From: Belliella aquatica
GTDB lineage: Bacteria > Bacteroidota > Bacteroidia > Cytophagales > Cyclobacteriaceae
Direction: 5' to 3'
Length of the DNA: 64,000 nucleotides
Assembly: GCF_014637795.1 (NCBI RefSeq)
Contig: NZ_BMFD01000012.1
Span: forward strand, 50,590-114,589
The notes under the pieces are model-generated. The model was not told the DNA's origin and did no database searches. It saw only the letters and a list, made by a program, of their open reading frames with translations. This document shows positions 1 to 10,323 of this stretch, piece after piece (the stretch's first letter is position 1; the number at the start of each line of letters is the position of its first letter). The position numbers were made by a program, and so were the translations under genes.

Positions 1-11
1 AAACTTCAGAA

Positions 12-350
12 ATGAGAAAACTCCTTATTCTTACATTTCTTTGCCCCTTTTGGATTTATAATGGGTTTGGTCAGAAGCTCTATTCTGTCGATTATGAAAA
101 CCAAGCTGATATCAAAGTATTTGTTGTTCAATATGAAAATCAGGCGGACTTAAAAGTCTTCAAAGTCGACTACGAGAATCAAGCCAGTGGTAACGAAGGC
201 AGGTGGTTTTTCACAAAGTACCCGAACCAAGCCAAAAAGAAAATTTTCTTTGTGAAATACGAAAATCAAGCTGATTTGAAAATCTTTTTCGTGAACTACC
301 AAAACCAATCAGGGTGGCGAAATAGATCAAAAATGCATCTCTTGTTTTGA
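12..350 (+). CDS. Small secreted tandem-repeat protein (DUF6150/septoil-knot-like)
   Basis: This 112-residue protein begins with a signal peptide (residues 1 to about 20, ending FGQ). The rest is six imperfect copies of a 13-residue unit of the form xVxYENQADxKVF (YENQAD, YENQAD, YENQAS, YPNQAK, YENQAD, YQNQS). The fourth copy follows a short insertion (SGNEGRW). The pattern resembles DUF6150 proteins, which to my recollection are predicted to fold as a deeply knotted repeat ('7(1) septoil knot'); that link is from memory and not verified. The protein is probably periplasmic or secreted and no catalytic residues stand out. It lies convergent to the next gene. What is upstream cannot be seen because the window begins 11 bases before the start codon. 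Confidence 0.75.
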   Translation: MRKLLILTFLCPFWIYNGFGQKLYSVDYENQADIKVFVVQYENQADLKVFKVDYENQASGNEGRWFFTKYPNQAKKKIFFVKYENQADLKIFFVNYQNQSGWRNRSKMHLLF

Positions 351-374
351 AATCAGTATGATCCTAAAACCAAT

Positions 375-710
375 TTAAGCTTTTTTCACAAACTCGCTTT
401 TCAAAGCCATCGAACCAAAGCCTTCAATCTTACAATCAATGTTATGATCACCATCTACTAATCGGATATTTTTCACCTTAGTTCCTGCTTTAATCGACTT
501 TGGTGCACCTTTTACTGGCAAGTCTTTTACAACGACTACTGAATCGCCATCTTGCAAAACCGCACCATTTGCATCTTTTACCACAAAACCAACCTCTACT
601 CCTACTTCCTCAACTTTCCACTCAAAACCACATTCAGGACATGTAAGCCCATTATCTGTTTCATATCCGTATGGGGAATTACATGATGGGCAATTTGGTT
701 TTTTTTCCAT
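375..710 (-). CDS. PhnA/YjdM-family zinc-ribbon protein
   Basis: This 111-residue cytoplasmic protein has an N-terminal zinc ribbon (Cys7, Cys10, Cys24, Cys27; CPSC...CPEC). A C-terminal small beta domain follows, with the family's typical stretch [15 protein letters not shown] and an ending rich in [14 protein letters not shown]. Length and layout match the YjdM family. Members were named alkylphosphonate utilisation protein PhnA because of their position in E. coli, but they are not phosphonate hydrolases and their function is unknown. No phn genes are nearby. It is a single gene, convergent with the repeat protein to the left. Confidence 0.85.
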   Translation of the reverse strand: MEKKPNCPSCNSPYGYETDNGLTCPECGFEWKVEEVGVEVGFVVKDANGAVLQDGDSVVVVKDLPVKGAPKSIKAGTKVKNIRLVDGDHNIDCKIEGFGSMALKSEFVKKA

Positions 711-825
711 GTGGCGAAGATAATTATTCTAAATCTAAATCCTGTCACCTCATTAGAAGGAATTCATGCTTAGTTTTTATTCTTGAAATGGTAACTTTAC
801 TGTATTAAGAAAAAACTGAACAAAC

Positions 826-1371
826 ATGAATGTTTCCCAAACATATATTTCAGAGTTAGAACAAATTTCAAAAGATGTGAAAAGTAGTTTTTCAGGTCTT
901 TCAAAAGAAGTACTTTATCAAAAACCCGATTCTAAAAATTGGAGTATTGCGGAAAATCTAGCACATATCATTGTTTTAAATAGCAGCTACTTTCCCATAT
1001 TCCAAAGGCTTAAAAATGGAAACCTGAACAATGCTTTTGTCTCTAAAATCTCATTTTTCCCTAAGGTCATCGGCGATATGATTTTCAAATCCGTCTCTGA
1101 TGGCGGAAAAAGAAAAGTTAAGACTTTCCCGCTTTGGGAACCTAAAACTTCTTTAGATCAAAAGGAGGATATTCTTGATAAATTTATCGAACATCAAAAA
1201 GAACTTTCAACATGGATAGATGATTTGCAACCATTTCTAGAACAAAGGACTATCATTCATTCACCAGCCAATAAACTGATCGTATATTCCCTTAATAAAG
1301 CATTTGAAATCATTATTGCACATGAAAAAAGACATTTTGATCAAGCTAAAAATGTCTTAAATCAAATCTAA
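826..1371 (+). CDS. DinB-like domain protein
   Basis: This 181-residue protein has the DinB/YfiT four-helix-bundle pattern. Putative metal-binding histidines are His47 (ENLAHII) and His166 and His170 (AHEKRHFDQA), matching the three-His metal site of the superfamily. The NWSIAENLAHI motif and the C-terminal HEKRHF motif are typical of Bacteroidota DinB-like proteins. The superfamily includes thiol-dependent S-transferases; substrate and role here are unknown. The gene stands alone and is followed by a stem-loop terminator shared with the convergent TPR gene. Confidence 0.8.
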   Translation: MNVSQTYISELEQISKDVKSSFSGLSKEVLYQKPDSKNWSIAENLAHIIVLNSSYFPIFQRLKNGNLNNAFVSKISFFPKVIGDMIFKSVSDGGKRKVKTFPLWEPKTSLDQKEDILDKFIEHQKELSTWIDDLQPFLEQRTIIHSPANKLIVYSLNKAFEIIIAHEKRHFDQAKNVLNQI

Positions 1372-1383
1372 AAGTAAATAAAA

Positions 1384-1420
1384 AATCCTCAGCTCTTTTT
1401 AGAACTGAGGATTATCTTTA
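1384..1420. terminator. Bidirectional stem-loop terminator
   Basis: An inverted repeat AATCCTCAG / CTGAGGATT encloses a 12-nt loop in the gap between the convergent DinB-like and TPR genes. A-rich sequence on the left flank gives a U tract for leftward transcription, and TATCTTTAT follows on the right. It is likely to serve both genes. Confidence 0.7.
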
Positions 1421-1434
1421 TTCATTGGAAATGT

Positions 1435-2133
1435 TTATAATCCCTTAAGTCCTTCCTTGGCCAAATTAAAATTAGGCTCAAGTGCTAAAGCTTCTTCAAA
1501 TGCTTTTCTAGCATCTTCTTTACTTCCTTGTTCTATATAAACCAAGCCCTTCAAATTTAAAGCTGCTGCTTTCATACTTACTTCCTGAGTTTCATCATTT
1601 TCACCTGGAAACCCTAGTTTTTGTTCAGCAGATTTGGTGTTTTTCACAATCATATTGATTGAATTCAATGCTTCCTCGTGCTTTTTCAAAGAATATTGTA
1701 GGTAGGCTGATTTGTAAAGCGAATAGATATCGTCTGTAAGTAAGTGAAGTCGCTCAAATTGAGTCAATGCCCTATCTAATGCGCCAATTTGCTCTAATGA
1801 ATATGCTGCTACTTCTAAGGCTTCAATGCTTCTATCGTTAACTTGCAAAACATCGAGCGCTGCTAATGCCGCACTACTAAATTGATTGTTTTCAAAATAA
1901 AGTGTCGCCAATAGCTCTCCATATCTTGAGTTGGTTGGATTTCTTTCAATCAATCCAATCAAGGAAATTCTTGCTGCGGCAAGATCGTTGTATCTTAACG
2001 CCAATTGGTAAACACGCTGATCTCTTTCATTTTTTTGACGGATTGTTTCTACTTCAGGGCTAGCAACTTCTTGTGCAAATGATGCTGAAATCGATAATGT
2101 CAAGATGACTAGGAGTAATTTAATTTTGTTCAT
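1435..2133 (-). CDS. Exported tetratricopeptide repeat protein
   Basis: This 232-residue protein has a clear signal peptide (residues 1-20, ending ASFAQ). Helical TPR repeats follow (for example NSRYGELLATLYFENNQFSS, ALDRALTQFERL and the C-terminal ALNLKGLVYIEQGSKEDARK). It is probably periplasmic and acts as a protein-interaction scaffold; the partner is unknown. The gene starts 8 bases after the CCA-adding enzyme stop codon, so it is likely the last gene of a three-gene leftward operon. It is followed by a stem-loop terminator. Confidence 0.8.
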   Translation of the reverse strand: MNKIKLLLVILTLSISASFAQEVASPEVETIRQKNERDQRVYQLALRYNDLAAARISLIGLIERNPTNSRYGELLATLYFENNQFSSAALAALDVLQVNDRSIEALEVAAYSLEQIGALDRALTQFERLHLLTDDIYSLYKSAYLQYSLKKHEEALNSINMIVKNTKSAEQKLGFPGENDETQEVSMKAAALNLKGLVYIEQGSKEDARKAFEEALALEPNFNLAKEGLKGL

Positions 2134-2141
2134 AATTTGAT

Positions 2142-3557
2142 TTATTTGCTTTTCAGTCCTCTTTTTTCTGCTAAACGGTATAATAACTGTAATGCTTCTT
2201 CTTTATTGTTTTGAATTTGTCCCTCAAGGATTGCTTCTTTGATGTCTTCCTTGAGTTCTCCGATAACTTTAGATGGATCGAGGCCAAAAATAGACATAAT
2301 TTCTTCTCCTGAAACAGGTGGTTGAAAATTTCTCACATGATCTTTTTCCTCTACCTCTAATATCCTCTGCTCGACCTTGTCGAAATTAGCGAGATATTTT
2401 TGAACTTTGTTGTTATTTTTAGATGTCACATCCGCTCGACAAAGTTTCATCAAATCATCCACAGCATCACCTGCATCGAAAAGCAATCTTCTCACAGCGG
2501 AATCTGTCACCTTATCACTTACCAATGCAATAGGCCTAAGATGTAACCTTACTAGCTTTTGGACATACTTCATTCGTTCATCCATAGGTAATTTCAATCT
2601 TCTGAAAATCAAAGGAGTCATCCTAGCACCTTTGTCTTCATGACCATGAAATGTCCATCCTACTTTTTGGTTGAATCTCTTGGTGGCAGGCTTAGCAATA
2701 TCATGCATGATCGCTGCCCAACGTAGCCATAGGTCATCCGTGAAAACTGTGATGTTATCCAATACTTGAAGTGTATGATAGAAATTGTCCTTGTGGGATT
2801 TATCTCCAACTGAATCCACACCTTGTAACTCCACCATTTCTGGAAAAAATTGATGTAACAATTTACTAGCGAAAAGAAGCTTGAAACCGTAAGATGGTTT
2901 TTCTGCCAAGATTATTTTATTCAATTCATCGATAATTCTTTCGCCAGAAATGATGCTTAGCCTTTCTGCATTTTGAATCAATCCATCAAATGTATCTGCA
3001 TCAATATCAAACTTCAATTGTGTTGCAAAACGAATAGCGCGCATCATCCTCAAAGGGTCATCAGAAAAAGTAATATTCGAATCTGTAGGAGTTTTGATGA
3101 TTTTCTTTTTGATATCCTTCAATCCATCAAATGGATCGATCAATTCTCCAAATCGAGATTCATTGAGACAGATCGCCATTGCGTTGATGGTAAAATCCCT
3201 TCTTTCCTGATCTTCTTGCAGCGTTCCGTCTTCTACAAGCGGTTTTCTTGAGTCCGCTCTGTATGATTCTTTTCTTGCGCCTACAAATTCCAACTCGTAG
3301 TCATCAAGCTTGATCATCGCTGTTCCAAAGTTTTTGAAAACAGATAAGGGGACATGCTTCTCAAAACTCTCTGAAACTTGAGTTGCCAAGGCTATTCCTG
3401 ATCCAACACAGACAAAATCCAAATCCTTGCAAGGTCTCCCCATGATCAAATCGCGGACATAGCCACCTACGACATAGGTTTCCAAACCCATCTCATCTGC
3501 GACTTTCCCAACTTGACGGAAAATGAGATTTGTATCTAATTGTACTTTGAAATTCAT
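2142..3557 (-). CDS. cca: CCA tRNA nucleotidyltransferase with HD domain
   Basis: This 471-residue class II nucleotidyltransferase is expected to add or repair the 3' CCA end of tRNAs. The N-terminal head carries GGYVRDLIMGRPCKDLDFV, including the catalytic DLD. A further motif is RDFTINAMA near residue 120, followed by the RNA-binding region RMMRAIRFATQL. A C-terminal HD domain (MHDIAKPATK) suggests phosphohydrolase activity of the type seen in HD-containing relatives. The start codon overlaps the upstream stop by ATGA. A poly(A) polymerase role is formally possible. The lone tRNA in this window does not encode CCA, consistent with a need for this enzyme. Confidence 0.93.
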   Translation of the reverse strand: MNFKVQLDTNLIFRQVGKVADEMGLETYVVGGYVRDLIMGRPCKDLDFVCVGSGIALATQVSESFEKHVPLSVFKNFGTAMIKLDDYELEFVGARKESYRADSRKPLVEDGTLQEDQERRDFTINAMAICLNESRFGELIDPFDGLKDIKKKIIKTPTDSNITFSDDPLRMMRAIRFATQLKFDIDADTFDGLIQNAERLSIISGERIIDELNKIILAEKPSYGFKLLFASKLLHQFFPEMVELQGVDSVGDKSHKDNFYHTLQVLDNITVFTDDLWLRWAAIMHDIAKPATKRFNQKVGWTFHGHEDKGARMTPLIFRRLKLPMDERMKYVQKLVRLHLRPIALVSDKVTDSAVRRLLFDAGDAVDDLMKLCRADVTSKNNNKVQKYLANFDKVEQRILEVEEKDHVRNFQPPVSGEEIMSIFGLDPSKVIGELKEDIKEAILEGQIQNNKEEALQLLYRLAEKRGLKSK

Positions 3558-4027
3558 GCTTTAATAATTTTCACATCCCCATCAGGACTCAAAAACATCT
3601 CTTTGACATCGGGACCATAAAGTGGAAATCTTTCTTTTGTTTCAAAATCAGCAGGAACACCTTCTTTTTCTTGGTAAATCACTGGCTGACCAAAAGCAAA
3701 TAGCACCTTATTCCAAAAATCATTTCTAATCATCGCGAATTTCACATTCCCATTGACTTTAGGCCCATTTTGAAGAACTCTATTCACCGGACTGTGATAG
3801 ATCGTAGCTTTTGTAGCGTACTCAACTATATCAAGAGACACCTCAGAAAATTGTTCTGTGACTGATCTGATTTGAAATAAATCAAAAAATAAAAAAATTC
3901 CTGTTGGGGAATCATTCTCTTCATTCCATCTCGTAGGAATGATCAATTCTATAATTCTTCCATTTCCTTCTCTGATCGACACACGACCATTTGTCTTGAT
4001 ATGCTTGGCTACTGCTGAATTCTCCAC
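3554..4027 (-). CDS. Conserved unknown protein, possibly a degenerate YrdC-like fold
   Basis: This 157-residue soluble protein is not confidently recognised. It overlaps the cca start by four bases (ATGA), so the two are co-transcribed and probably coupled in translation. The segment VKFAMIRNDFWNKVLFAFGQPVI (residues about 96-118, quoted in part) looks like the second half of Sua5/YrdC domains, where a VGVRIP-type strand is followed by a helix and a GGPL(I/V)STSAN strand. The N-terminal ATP/bicarbonate-binding half and the STSAN motif are missing, so t6A synthase activity is unlikely. The resemblance is by eye only. Residues 1-20 show no signal peptide or membrane segment. Confidence 0.6.
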   Translation of the reverse strand: MENSAVAKHIKTNGRVSIREGNGRIIELIIPTRWNEENDSPTGIFLFFDLFQIRSVTEQFSEVSLDIVEYATKATIYHSPVNRVLQNGPKVNGNVKFAMIRNDFWNKVLFAFGQPVIYQEKEGVPADFETKERFPLYGPDVKEMFLSPDGDVKIIKA

Positions 4028-4122
4028 TTTTCTAAAATTTTGTCAAAAATACAGTAGATAATCAAGAAAAGGGGCAGATTTCAAGAAAATGTGAATTTAG
4101 TATTCATTTAATTTCTAAAATT

Positions 4123-4803
4123 TTAGCCTAAAATAAAATCTGCTGCCAATTGTGCATGAAGTTGTGTAGTAGCTATCAGAGGGAATTTTGAATCTTCTTC
4201 CTTGATCAATAGTGGTAATTCTGTACATCCCATGATTATTCCATCAGCCCCACGATGATTTAAATTTTCCATTTGCTCTAAATAAAAAACTTTGGCTTCA
4301 TCAGTGAATTTTCCAAGTGTAAGCTCCTTTGAAACATAATAATGTGATTTATCAAGATACTTCTCCTCAGGAATTATTGTATCTATGTCATAATGCTTCT
4401 TAAGATAATATGGAATAAAATCACCCGTCATAGTTGGCCGGTTGCCTAACAGCCCAAGCGTTTTCAACCCTCTTTTCTCCGCGGCTCTTCCAATAGCCTC
4501 AGCAATATGTAAAATAGGGATACCAATTTGAGGCTGAACAAATTCATAAACTAGATGTGGTGTATTGGCACAAATAATTATTGCTTCTGCTCCAGCGGTT
4601 TCTAGCTTCTTGGATATTTCAAGATATGCTTTTTTAATCTTCTCATGATTTTGTTCCCGCATCAATTGGATATTGATACTGTGTAAAATTAGAGGAGGAT
4701 TTTGATCACCGCCTATTACCCCACCAACAAGCTCGTTGATCAATTTATAATATTCTATCGTGGAGTGCCAAGAAGTTCCACCTATCATACCTAGTGTTTT
4801 CAT
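4123..4803 (-). CDS. Aspartate/glutamate racemase family protein
   Basis: This 226-residue enzyme has the two-cysteine architecture of cofactor-independent Asp/Glu racemases. The first catalytic Cys is Cys78 (IIICANTPH) and the second is Cys193 (GIIMGCTELPLL). The N-terminal GMIGGTSWHSTIEYY is typical of the RacX/YgeA subgroup. Having both cysteines argues for real racemisation, not a one-cysteine decarboxylase-type relative. The substrate (D-Asp, D-Glu or broad-range) cannot be told from sequence. It is a single leftward gene, divergent from pyrG across a 291-bp gap. Confidence 0.88.
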   Translation of the reverse strand: MKTLGMIGGTSWHSTIEYYKLINELVGGVIGGDQNPPLILHSINIQLMREQNHEKIKKAYLEISKKLETAGAEAIIICANTPHLVYEFVQPQIGIPILHIAEAIGRAAEKRGLKTLGLLGNRPTMTGDFIPYYLKKHYDIDTIIPEEKYLDKSHYYVSKELTLGKFTDEAKVFYLEQMENLNHRGADGIIMGCTELPLLIKEEDSKFPLIATTQLHAQLAADFILG

Positions 4804-5043
4804 AAGGATGAAGATCGAATTTTAATCTTCGGGACTTTGTGATAAAGCACACCGATGAATAAAATATTGAACCAATATTCTACTGCCTATCGAGTTTCTT
4901 ACCAAATCAAAAAAATGATGTTTCTTTCGAAACCCATATTCTTAAATGAAAATCTCTTTGAAAAGGAATTTGAACCACTTGATAGTATAAGTTTAAATTG
5001 ATAGCTTTTTTCACTTGCGCACCTACCAAACGGATTATTTCCT

Positions 5044-5051
5044 TACATTTG
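5044..5051 (+). promoter_or_regulatory. Putative pyrG promoter -7 element
   Basis: TACATTTG matches the Bacteroidota sigma -7 consensus TAnnTTTG, 43 bases before the pyrG start. A -33 element is weak (CTTG near 5014). The rest of the 291-bp gap back to the racemase gene holds a small GAAGAT/ATCTTC dyad near 4806 and no ORF I can support. Confidence 0.45.
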
Positions 5052-5073
5052 TATCCCATAGGAATCACAATAA

Positions 5074-6714
<1,641 letters not shown>

Positions 6715-6792
6715 ATCCTTCTATATTTGTCAAAATTGCTTGGTAACCCAAAGGAATATTTCGGAATTGGTTTTCGATTTTATCCTTTGTGT

Positions 6793-6800
6793 TACCTTTG
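6793..6800 (+). promoter_or_regulatory. Putative yidC promoter -7 element
   Basis: TACCTTTG fits TAnnTTTG and sits 30 bases before the yidC start. A TTG 24 bases upstream is a poor -33 match, so confidence is moderate. Confidence 0.45.
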
Positions 6801-6829
6801 CTTTTAAATAGACAGTTTAATTTAAAATT

Positions 6830-8626
6830 ATGGATAGAAACCAAGCGACAGGACTGATCCTTTTCGCCGCAGTGATACTGGTATACTCGATTTTCTTCGG
6901 TAGCACTCCCGAACTGCCGACTCAAGAGCCAACAGGCGAAGTTATCAGTTCCGTTCAGGAAAATTCTACACAGGCCATTGCCACAGAGGTGGAAGAAGTA
7001 GATAGCCTTCAAGATCTAAAAGCTCAAATCCAATATGGTGTTTTTGCTCCTTTGGTAAAAGGTACTGAGTCTGAAGTAACTCTAGAAAATGATAAAATGA
7101 TCGTTACCCTTTCAACAAAAGGTGCCGAGATCAAAAAAGTAGTCCTAAAAGAATATAATTCCTGGGATCAAAGACCATTGGTATTGATGGATCATGAAAG
7201 CTCAAATCTTTCTTATCAGTTAAACACCACAAAAGGCCCTTTGAGTTTGAATGAGTTTTTCTTTGAAGCAAGTTCAAGCTCCACGGAAATTGACGGTGTA
7301 GCCATCTCAAAAGTAGCGTTTACTGCTCAAACTGGCTCAGGTAAAATCACAAGATCCTATTCTCTTCCAGACAATTCTTATGTGTTAGGAAATAATTTGG
7401 AAATCGCAGGATTAACTTCTCAGTTGGTAGATTCCAATGTAAATATCCTTTGGGATTCCAAACTCATCAAGCAAGAAGAGGATATTGAGGAGTCAAGGAG
7501 AAAAACCAATATCAACTTTTTCAAATCGACTGAAAAGTATGATTATCTAAGTTTGACATCAGACGAAGCTTCTGAACAAGTTTCTGAACCATTAAAATGG
7601 ATTTCATTCAGTCAGCGTTTTTTTACTGCTGGTATCATTGCAGAAAATCAATTCAACTCTGCCAGTCTTGAGCAAGTAACTCCCGACGATACACTTTCAG
7701 TAAAAAACATGAAGGCAACGATTGCTCTACCACTTACTGAAGGAAAAGCCGATTTGAGCTATTATTTTGGTCCAAACAAATACAAAACACTTAAGAAAAT
7801 CACTCCAGGTTTTGAGAATAACGTGGACATGGGTTACTTCTTTGTGAGTTGGGTGAATAAGTACATCATCGTCAATTTGTTTGTATTCCTTGAGAAATTC
7901 TTTAGCAATTATGGAATCATCATCATTATCATAGTTCTTATCATCAAAGCAGCTCTTTTCCCGCTGACTTATAAGTCTTATGTCGGAATGGCTAAAATGA
8001 GGGTGATCAAGCCTGAAATTGATGAGTTGAAAGAAAAGTACAAGGATGATTCAACCAAGCAGCAGCAGGAACAAATGAAGTTGTTTGGTCAATTGGGAGT
8101 GAGTCCAATCTCGGGTTGTCTTCCAATGCTCTTGCAAATGCCATTCTTGTTTGCGATGTTCTTCTTCTTCCCGAATTCCATCGAAATGAGACAAGAGTCA
8201 TTCCTTTGGGCACATGACCTTTCTACTTACGATACATTTATAAAACTTCCGTTTACGATTCCTTTCTATGGATCTCACGTCAGTTTGTTTACTTTGTTAA
8301 TGACAGTCTCTCAAATTGCTTATACGCACTTCAATAACCAACTTACAGCAGCGCAAGGACCAATGAAGAATCTCGGTTACATTATGCCAATTGGCTTTAT
8401 GTTTATTCTGAACTCCTACCCTGCGGCATTGAGTTTCTACTACTTTGTATCAAACATGGTGACTTTCGGTCAGCAAGCCTTAATTAAGCTATTTGTTGAT
8501 GACAAGAAAATCAGAGAAAAAGTAGAATTGAGTAAAGTAAAAAATGCAAATAAGAAGAAATCAAAGTTCCAGCAAAAACTGGAAGATGCGATGAAAGCTG
8601 CTGACGCTAACAAAAAGAAAAAATAA
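6830..8626 (+). CDS. yidC: Membrane protein insertase YidC
   Basis: This 598-residue inner-membrane insertase works with or without SecYEG to fold and insert membrane proteins. An N-terminal membrane anchor (residues about 7-24, GLILFAAVILVYSIFF) is followed by the large periplasmic beta domain of Gram-negative YidC. The conserved five-helix core starts near residue 345 (YIIVNLFVFLEKFFSNYG). The cytoplasmic hairpin contains the Lys-rich IKPEIDELKEKYKDD. The tail is strongly basic (NKKKSKFQQKLED... NKKKK), as expected for ribosome contact. It is terminated by a strong hairpin at 8668-8700. Confidence 0.97.
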   Translation: MDRNQATGLILFAAVILVYSIFFGSTPELPTQEPTGEVISSVQENSTQAIATEVEEVDSLQDLKAQIQYGVFAPLVKGTESEVTLENDKMIVTLSTKGAEIKKVVLKEYNSWDQRPLVLMDHESSNLSYQLNTTKGPLSLNEFFFEASSSSTEIDGVAISKVAFTAQTGSGKITRSYSLPDNSYVLGNNLEIAGLTSQLVDSNVNILWDSKLIKQEEDIEESRRKTNINFFKSTEKYDYLSLTSDEASEQVSEPLKWISFSQRFFTAGIIAENQFNSASLEQVTPDDTLSVKNMKATIALPLTEGKADLSYYFGPNKYKTLKKITPGFENNVDMGYFFVSWVNKYIIVNLFVFLEKFFSNYGIIIIIIVLIIKAALFPLTYKSYVGMAKMRVIKPEIDELKEKYKDDSTKQQQEQMKLFGQLGVSPISGCLPMLLQMPFLFAMFFFFPNSIEMRQESFLWAHDLSTYDTFIKLPFTIPFYGSHVSLFTLLMTVSQIAYTHFNNQLTAAQGPMKNLGYIMPIGFMFILNSYPAALSFYYFVSNMVTFGQQALIKLFVDDKKIREKVELSKVKNANKKKSKFQQKLEDAMKAADANKKKK

Positions 8627-8667
8627 GGTATTTAACTCCGAAAGGAGAAGTATTTTAATATGACATT

Positions 8668-8700
8668 AAGGGAGTTGGTGATACCAGCTCCCTTTTTTTC
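8668..8700 (+). terminator. Rho-independent terminator after yidC
   Basis: The stem GGGAGTTGGT / ACCAGCTCCC has a minimal loop and is followed by seven T residues. It is a strong intrinsic terminator 40-70 bases after the yidC stop. Confidence 0.85.
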
Positions 8701-8783
8701 CCTATCCCCCAATCTCATTCGTATAGACCATTAATTTTCAAAAGGTTAACGCTATCCACATAGCACTGTGGAAAACAAAACAT

Positions 8784-8812
8784 TTTGAGTAAGAATATAA
8801 ATGATATATTTG
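8784..8812 (+). promoter_or_regulatory. Bacteroidota-type promoter for the UPF0173 gene
   Basis: A TTTG at 8784-8787 and TATATTTG at 8805-8812 are separated by 17 bases, close to the TTTG-N19-TAnnTTTG consensus. The element lies 30 bases before the start codon, after the yidC terminator. Confidence 0.55.
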
Positions 8813-8841
8813 TATAACTCTGAAAATTAAAAGCCAACAAG

Positions 8842-9525
8842 ATGATTGAACTTACTTATTATGGACATTCGTCCTTTTTAGTAGAAATCAATGGAAAAAA
8901 ACTTCTTTTTGATCCATTTATCAGACCAAACGAAAAAGCATCAAATATTTCAGTTGCAGATATCAAAGCAGATTATGTTTTGATAACTCATGGACATGAA
9001 GATCATATTGCAGATGCGGAAGAAATCACTAAAAATTCTGATGCACTGTTAATCTCCAATTTTGAAATCGCATCATGGTTTGCCAAAAAAGGCGTTCAGA
9101 AATACCACCCAATGAATCAAGGAGGTTCAAAGGTATTTGATTTTGGAAAACTTAAATATGTCAATGCCGTGCATAGTAGCACTCTTCCCGACGGAAGTTC
9201 TGGCGGTCAGGCTGGAGGTTTTGTGGTTCAACACGAAGAAGGATGTTTCTACTTTGCAGGAGATACTGCGCTGACTTTCGATATGAAATTGTTAGATGCA
9301 GAATTCAAAATTGATTTTGCGATACTTCCAATAGGCGATAATTTCACGATGGGCATCGATGATGCGATCCGTGCCGCAGATTTTGTAGGAACAGATCGAA
9401 TCATAGGCATGCACTATGATACTTTTCCGTATATTGAAATTGACCTTGAAGCAGCAAAAAAAGCAGCGATAGAAGGAAAAAAAGAATTGATTTTGCTTAA
9501 TATTGGAGAATCTATTACCCTTTGA
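8842..9525 (+). CDS. UPF0173-family metal-dependent hydrolase
   Basis: This 227-residue metallo-beta-lactamase-fold protein carries the metal-binding motif THGHEDH at residues 49-55, further ligands in AVHSS and the GDTAL motif, and the C-terminal MHYDTFP. This order and size are typical of the UPF0173/YtkL group, whose physiological substrate is unknown. It is cytoplasmic with no signal peptide. It ends 9 bases before parA, so it may share a transcript with the segregation genes, though the functional link is unclear. Confidence 0.9.
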   Translation: MIELTYYGHSSFLVEINGKKLLFDPFIRPNEKASNISVADIKADYVLITHGHEDHIADAEEITKNSDALLISNFEIASWFAKKGVQKYHPMNQGGSKVFDFGKLKYVNAVHSSTLPDGSSGGQAGGFVVQHEEGCFYFAGDTALTFDMKLLDAEFKIDFAILPIGDNFTMGIDDAIRAADFVGTDRIIGMHYDTFPYIEIDLEAAKKAAIEGKKELILLNIGESITL

Positions 9526-9534
9526 AATTAGATA

Positions 9535-10314
9535 ATGGGAAAAGTAATTGCAATTGCAAACCAAAAAGGCGGAGTTGGGAAAACCACTACTGCCATGAAC
9601 CTAGCTGCGAGTTTGGCAGTCCTAGAATATAAAACTCTGGTCATTGATGCAGATCCTCAGGCCAATACGACTTCCGGTCTTGGGGAAGATCCTAAAGAAA
9701 TCGATACCAGCATTTATGAATGTATGGTAGATGGGATTGATATCGAAACCATCATTCACAAAACAGATATGGAATATTTGGACTTGGTTCCTTCCCATAT
9801 TGACTTAGTGGGTGCTGAAGTAGAGATGATCAACTTGGACAACAGAGAAGAAAAAATGAAGTCGGTGATTGCTAAAGTCAAAGAAAAATATGACTTTATC
9901 ATCATCGATTGCTCACCTTCTCTAGGATTGATCACCATCAATGCATTGACTGCCGCCAATTCCATTATCATTCCTGTCCAATGTGAATACTTCGCATTGG
10001 AAGGTCTGGGAAAGTTATTAAATACAATTAAAATCATTCAGACTCGTTTGAATCCTGACTTAGAAATTGAAGGAATCTTACTTACTATGTATGATGTTAG
10101 GTTGAGATTATCCAATCAGGTTGTAGATGAAGTGAGAATGCATTTCAAAGATTTAGTATTTAAGACAATCATCCCAAGAAATGTGCGATTGAGTGAGTCA
10201 CCAAGTTTCGGCTTGCCTGTCATAGCTTTTGACGCAGACGGTAAGGGTGCTGTAGCCTACTTGAACTTAGCTCACGAGATTGCAGCAAAAAATGGAATGG
10301 AAAAAGTAAATTGA
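9535..10314 (+). CDS. parA: Chromosome-partitioning ATPase ParA (Soj)
   Basis: This 259-residue deviant Walker ATPase has the signature Lys11 and KGGVGKTTT motif (residues 11-19), the Walker A' region [13 protein letters not shown] and the Walker B strand [12 protein letters not shown]. It has no N-terminal helix-turn-helix extension, so it is the short chromosomal (Soj) type. It binds nonspecific DNA as an ATP dimer and is released by ParB to drive origin segregation. parB follows after 9 bases. The pair plus dapB and lepB downstream is a common Bacteroidota arrangement. Confidence 0.97.
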   Translation: MGKVIAIANQKGGVGKTTTAMNLAASLAVLEYKTLVIDADPQANTTSGLGEDPKEIDTSIYECMVDGIDIETIIHKTDMEYLDLVPSHIDLVGAEVEMINLDNREEKMKSVIAKVKEKYDFIIIDCSPSLGLITINALTAANSIIIPVQCEYFALEGLGKLLNTIKIIQTRLNPDLEIEGILLTMYDVRLRLSNQVVDEVRMHFKDLVFKTIIPRNVRLSESPSFGLPVIAFDADGKGAVAYLNLAHEIAAKNGMEKVN

Positions 10315-10323
10315 TAAAGCAAT

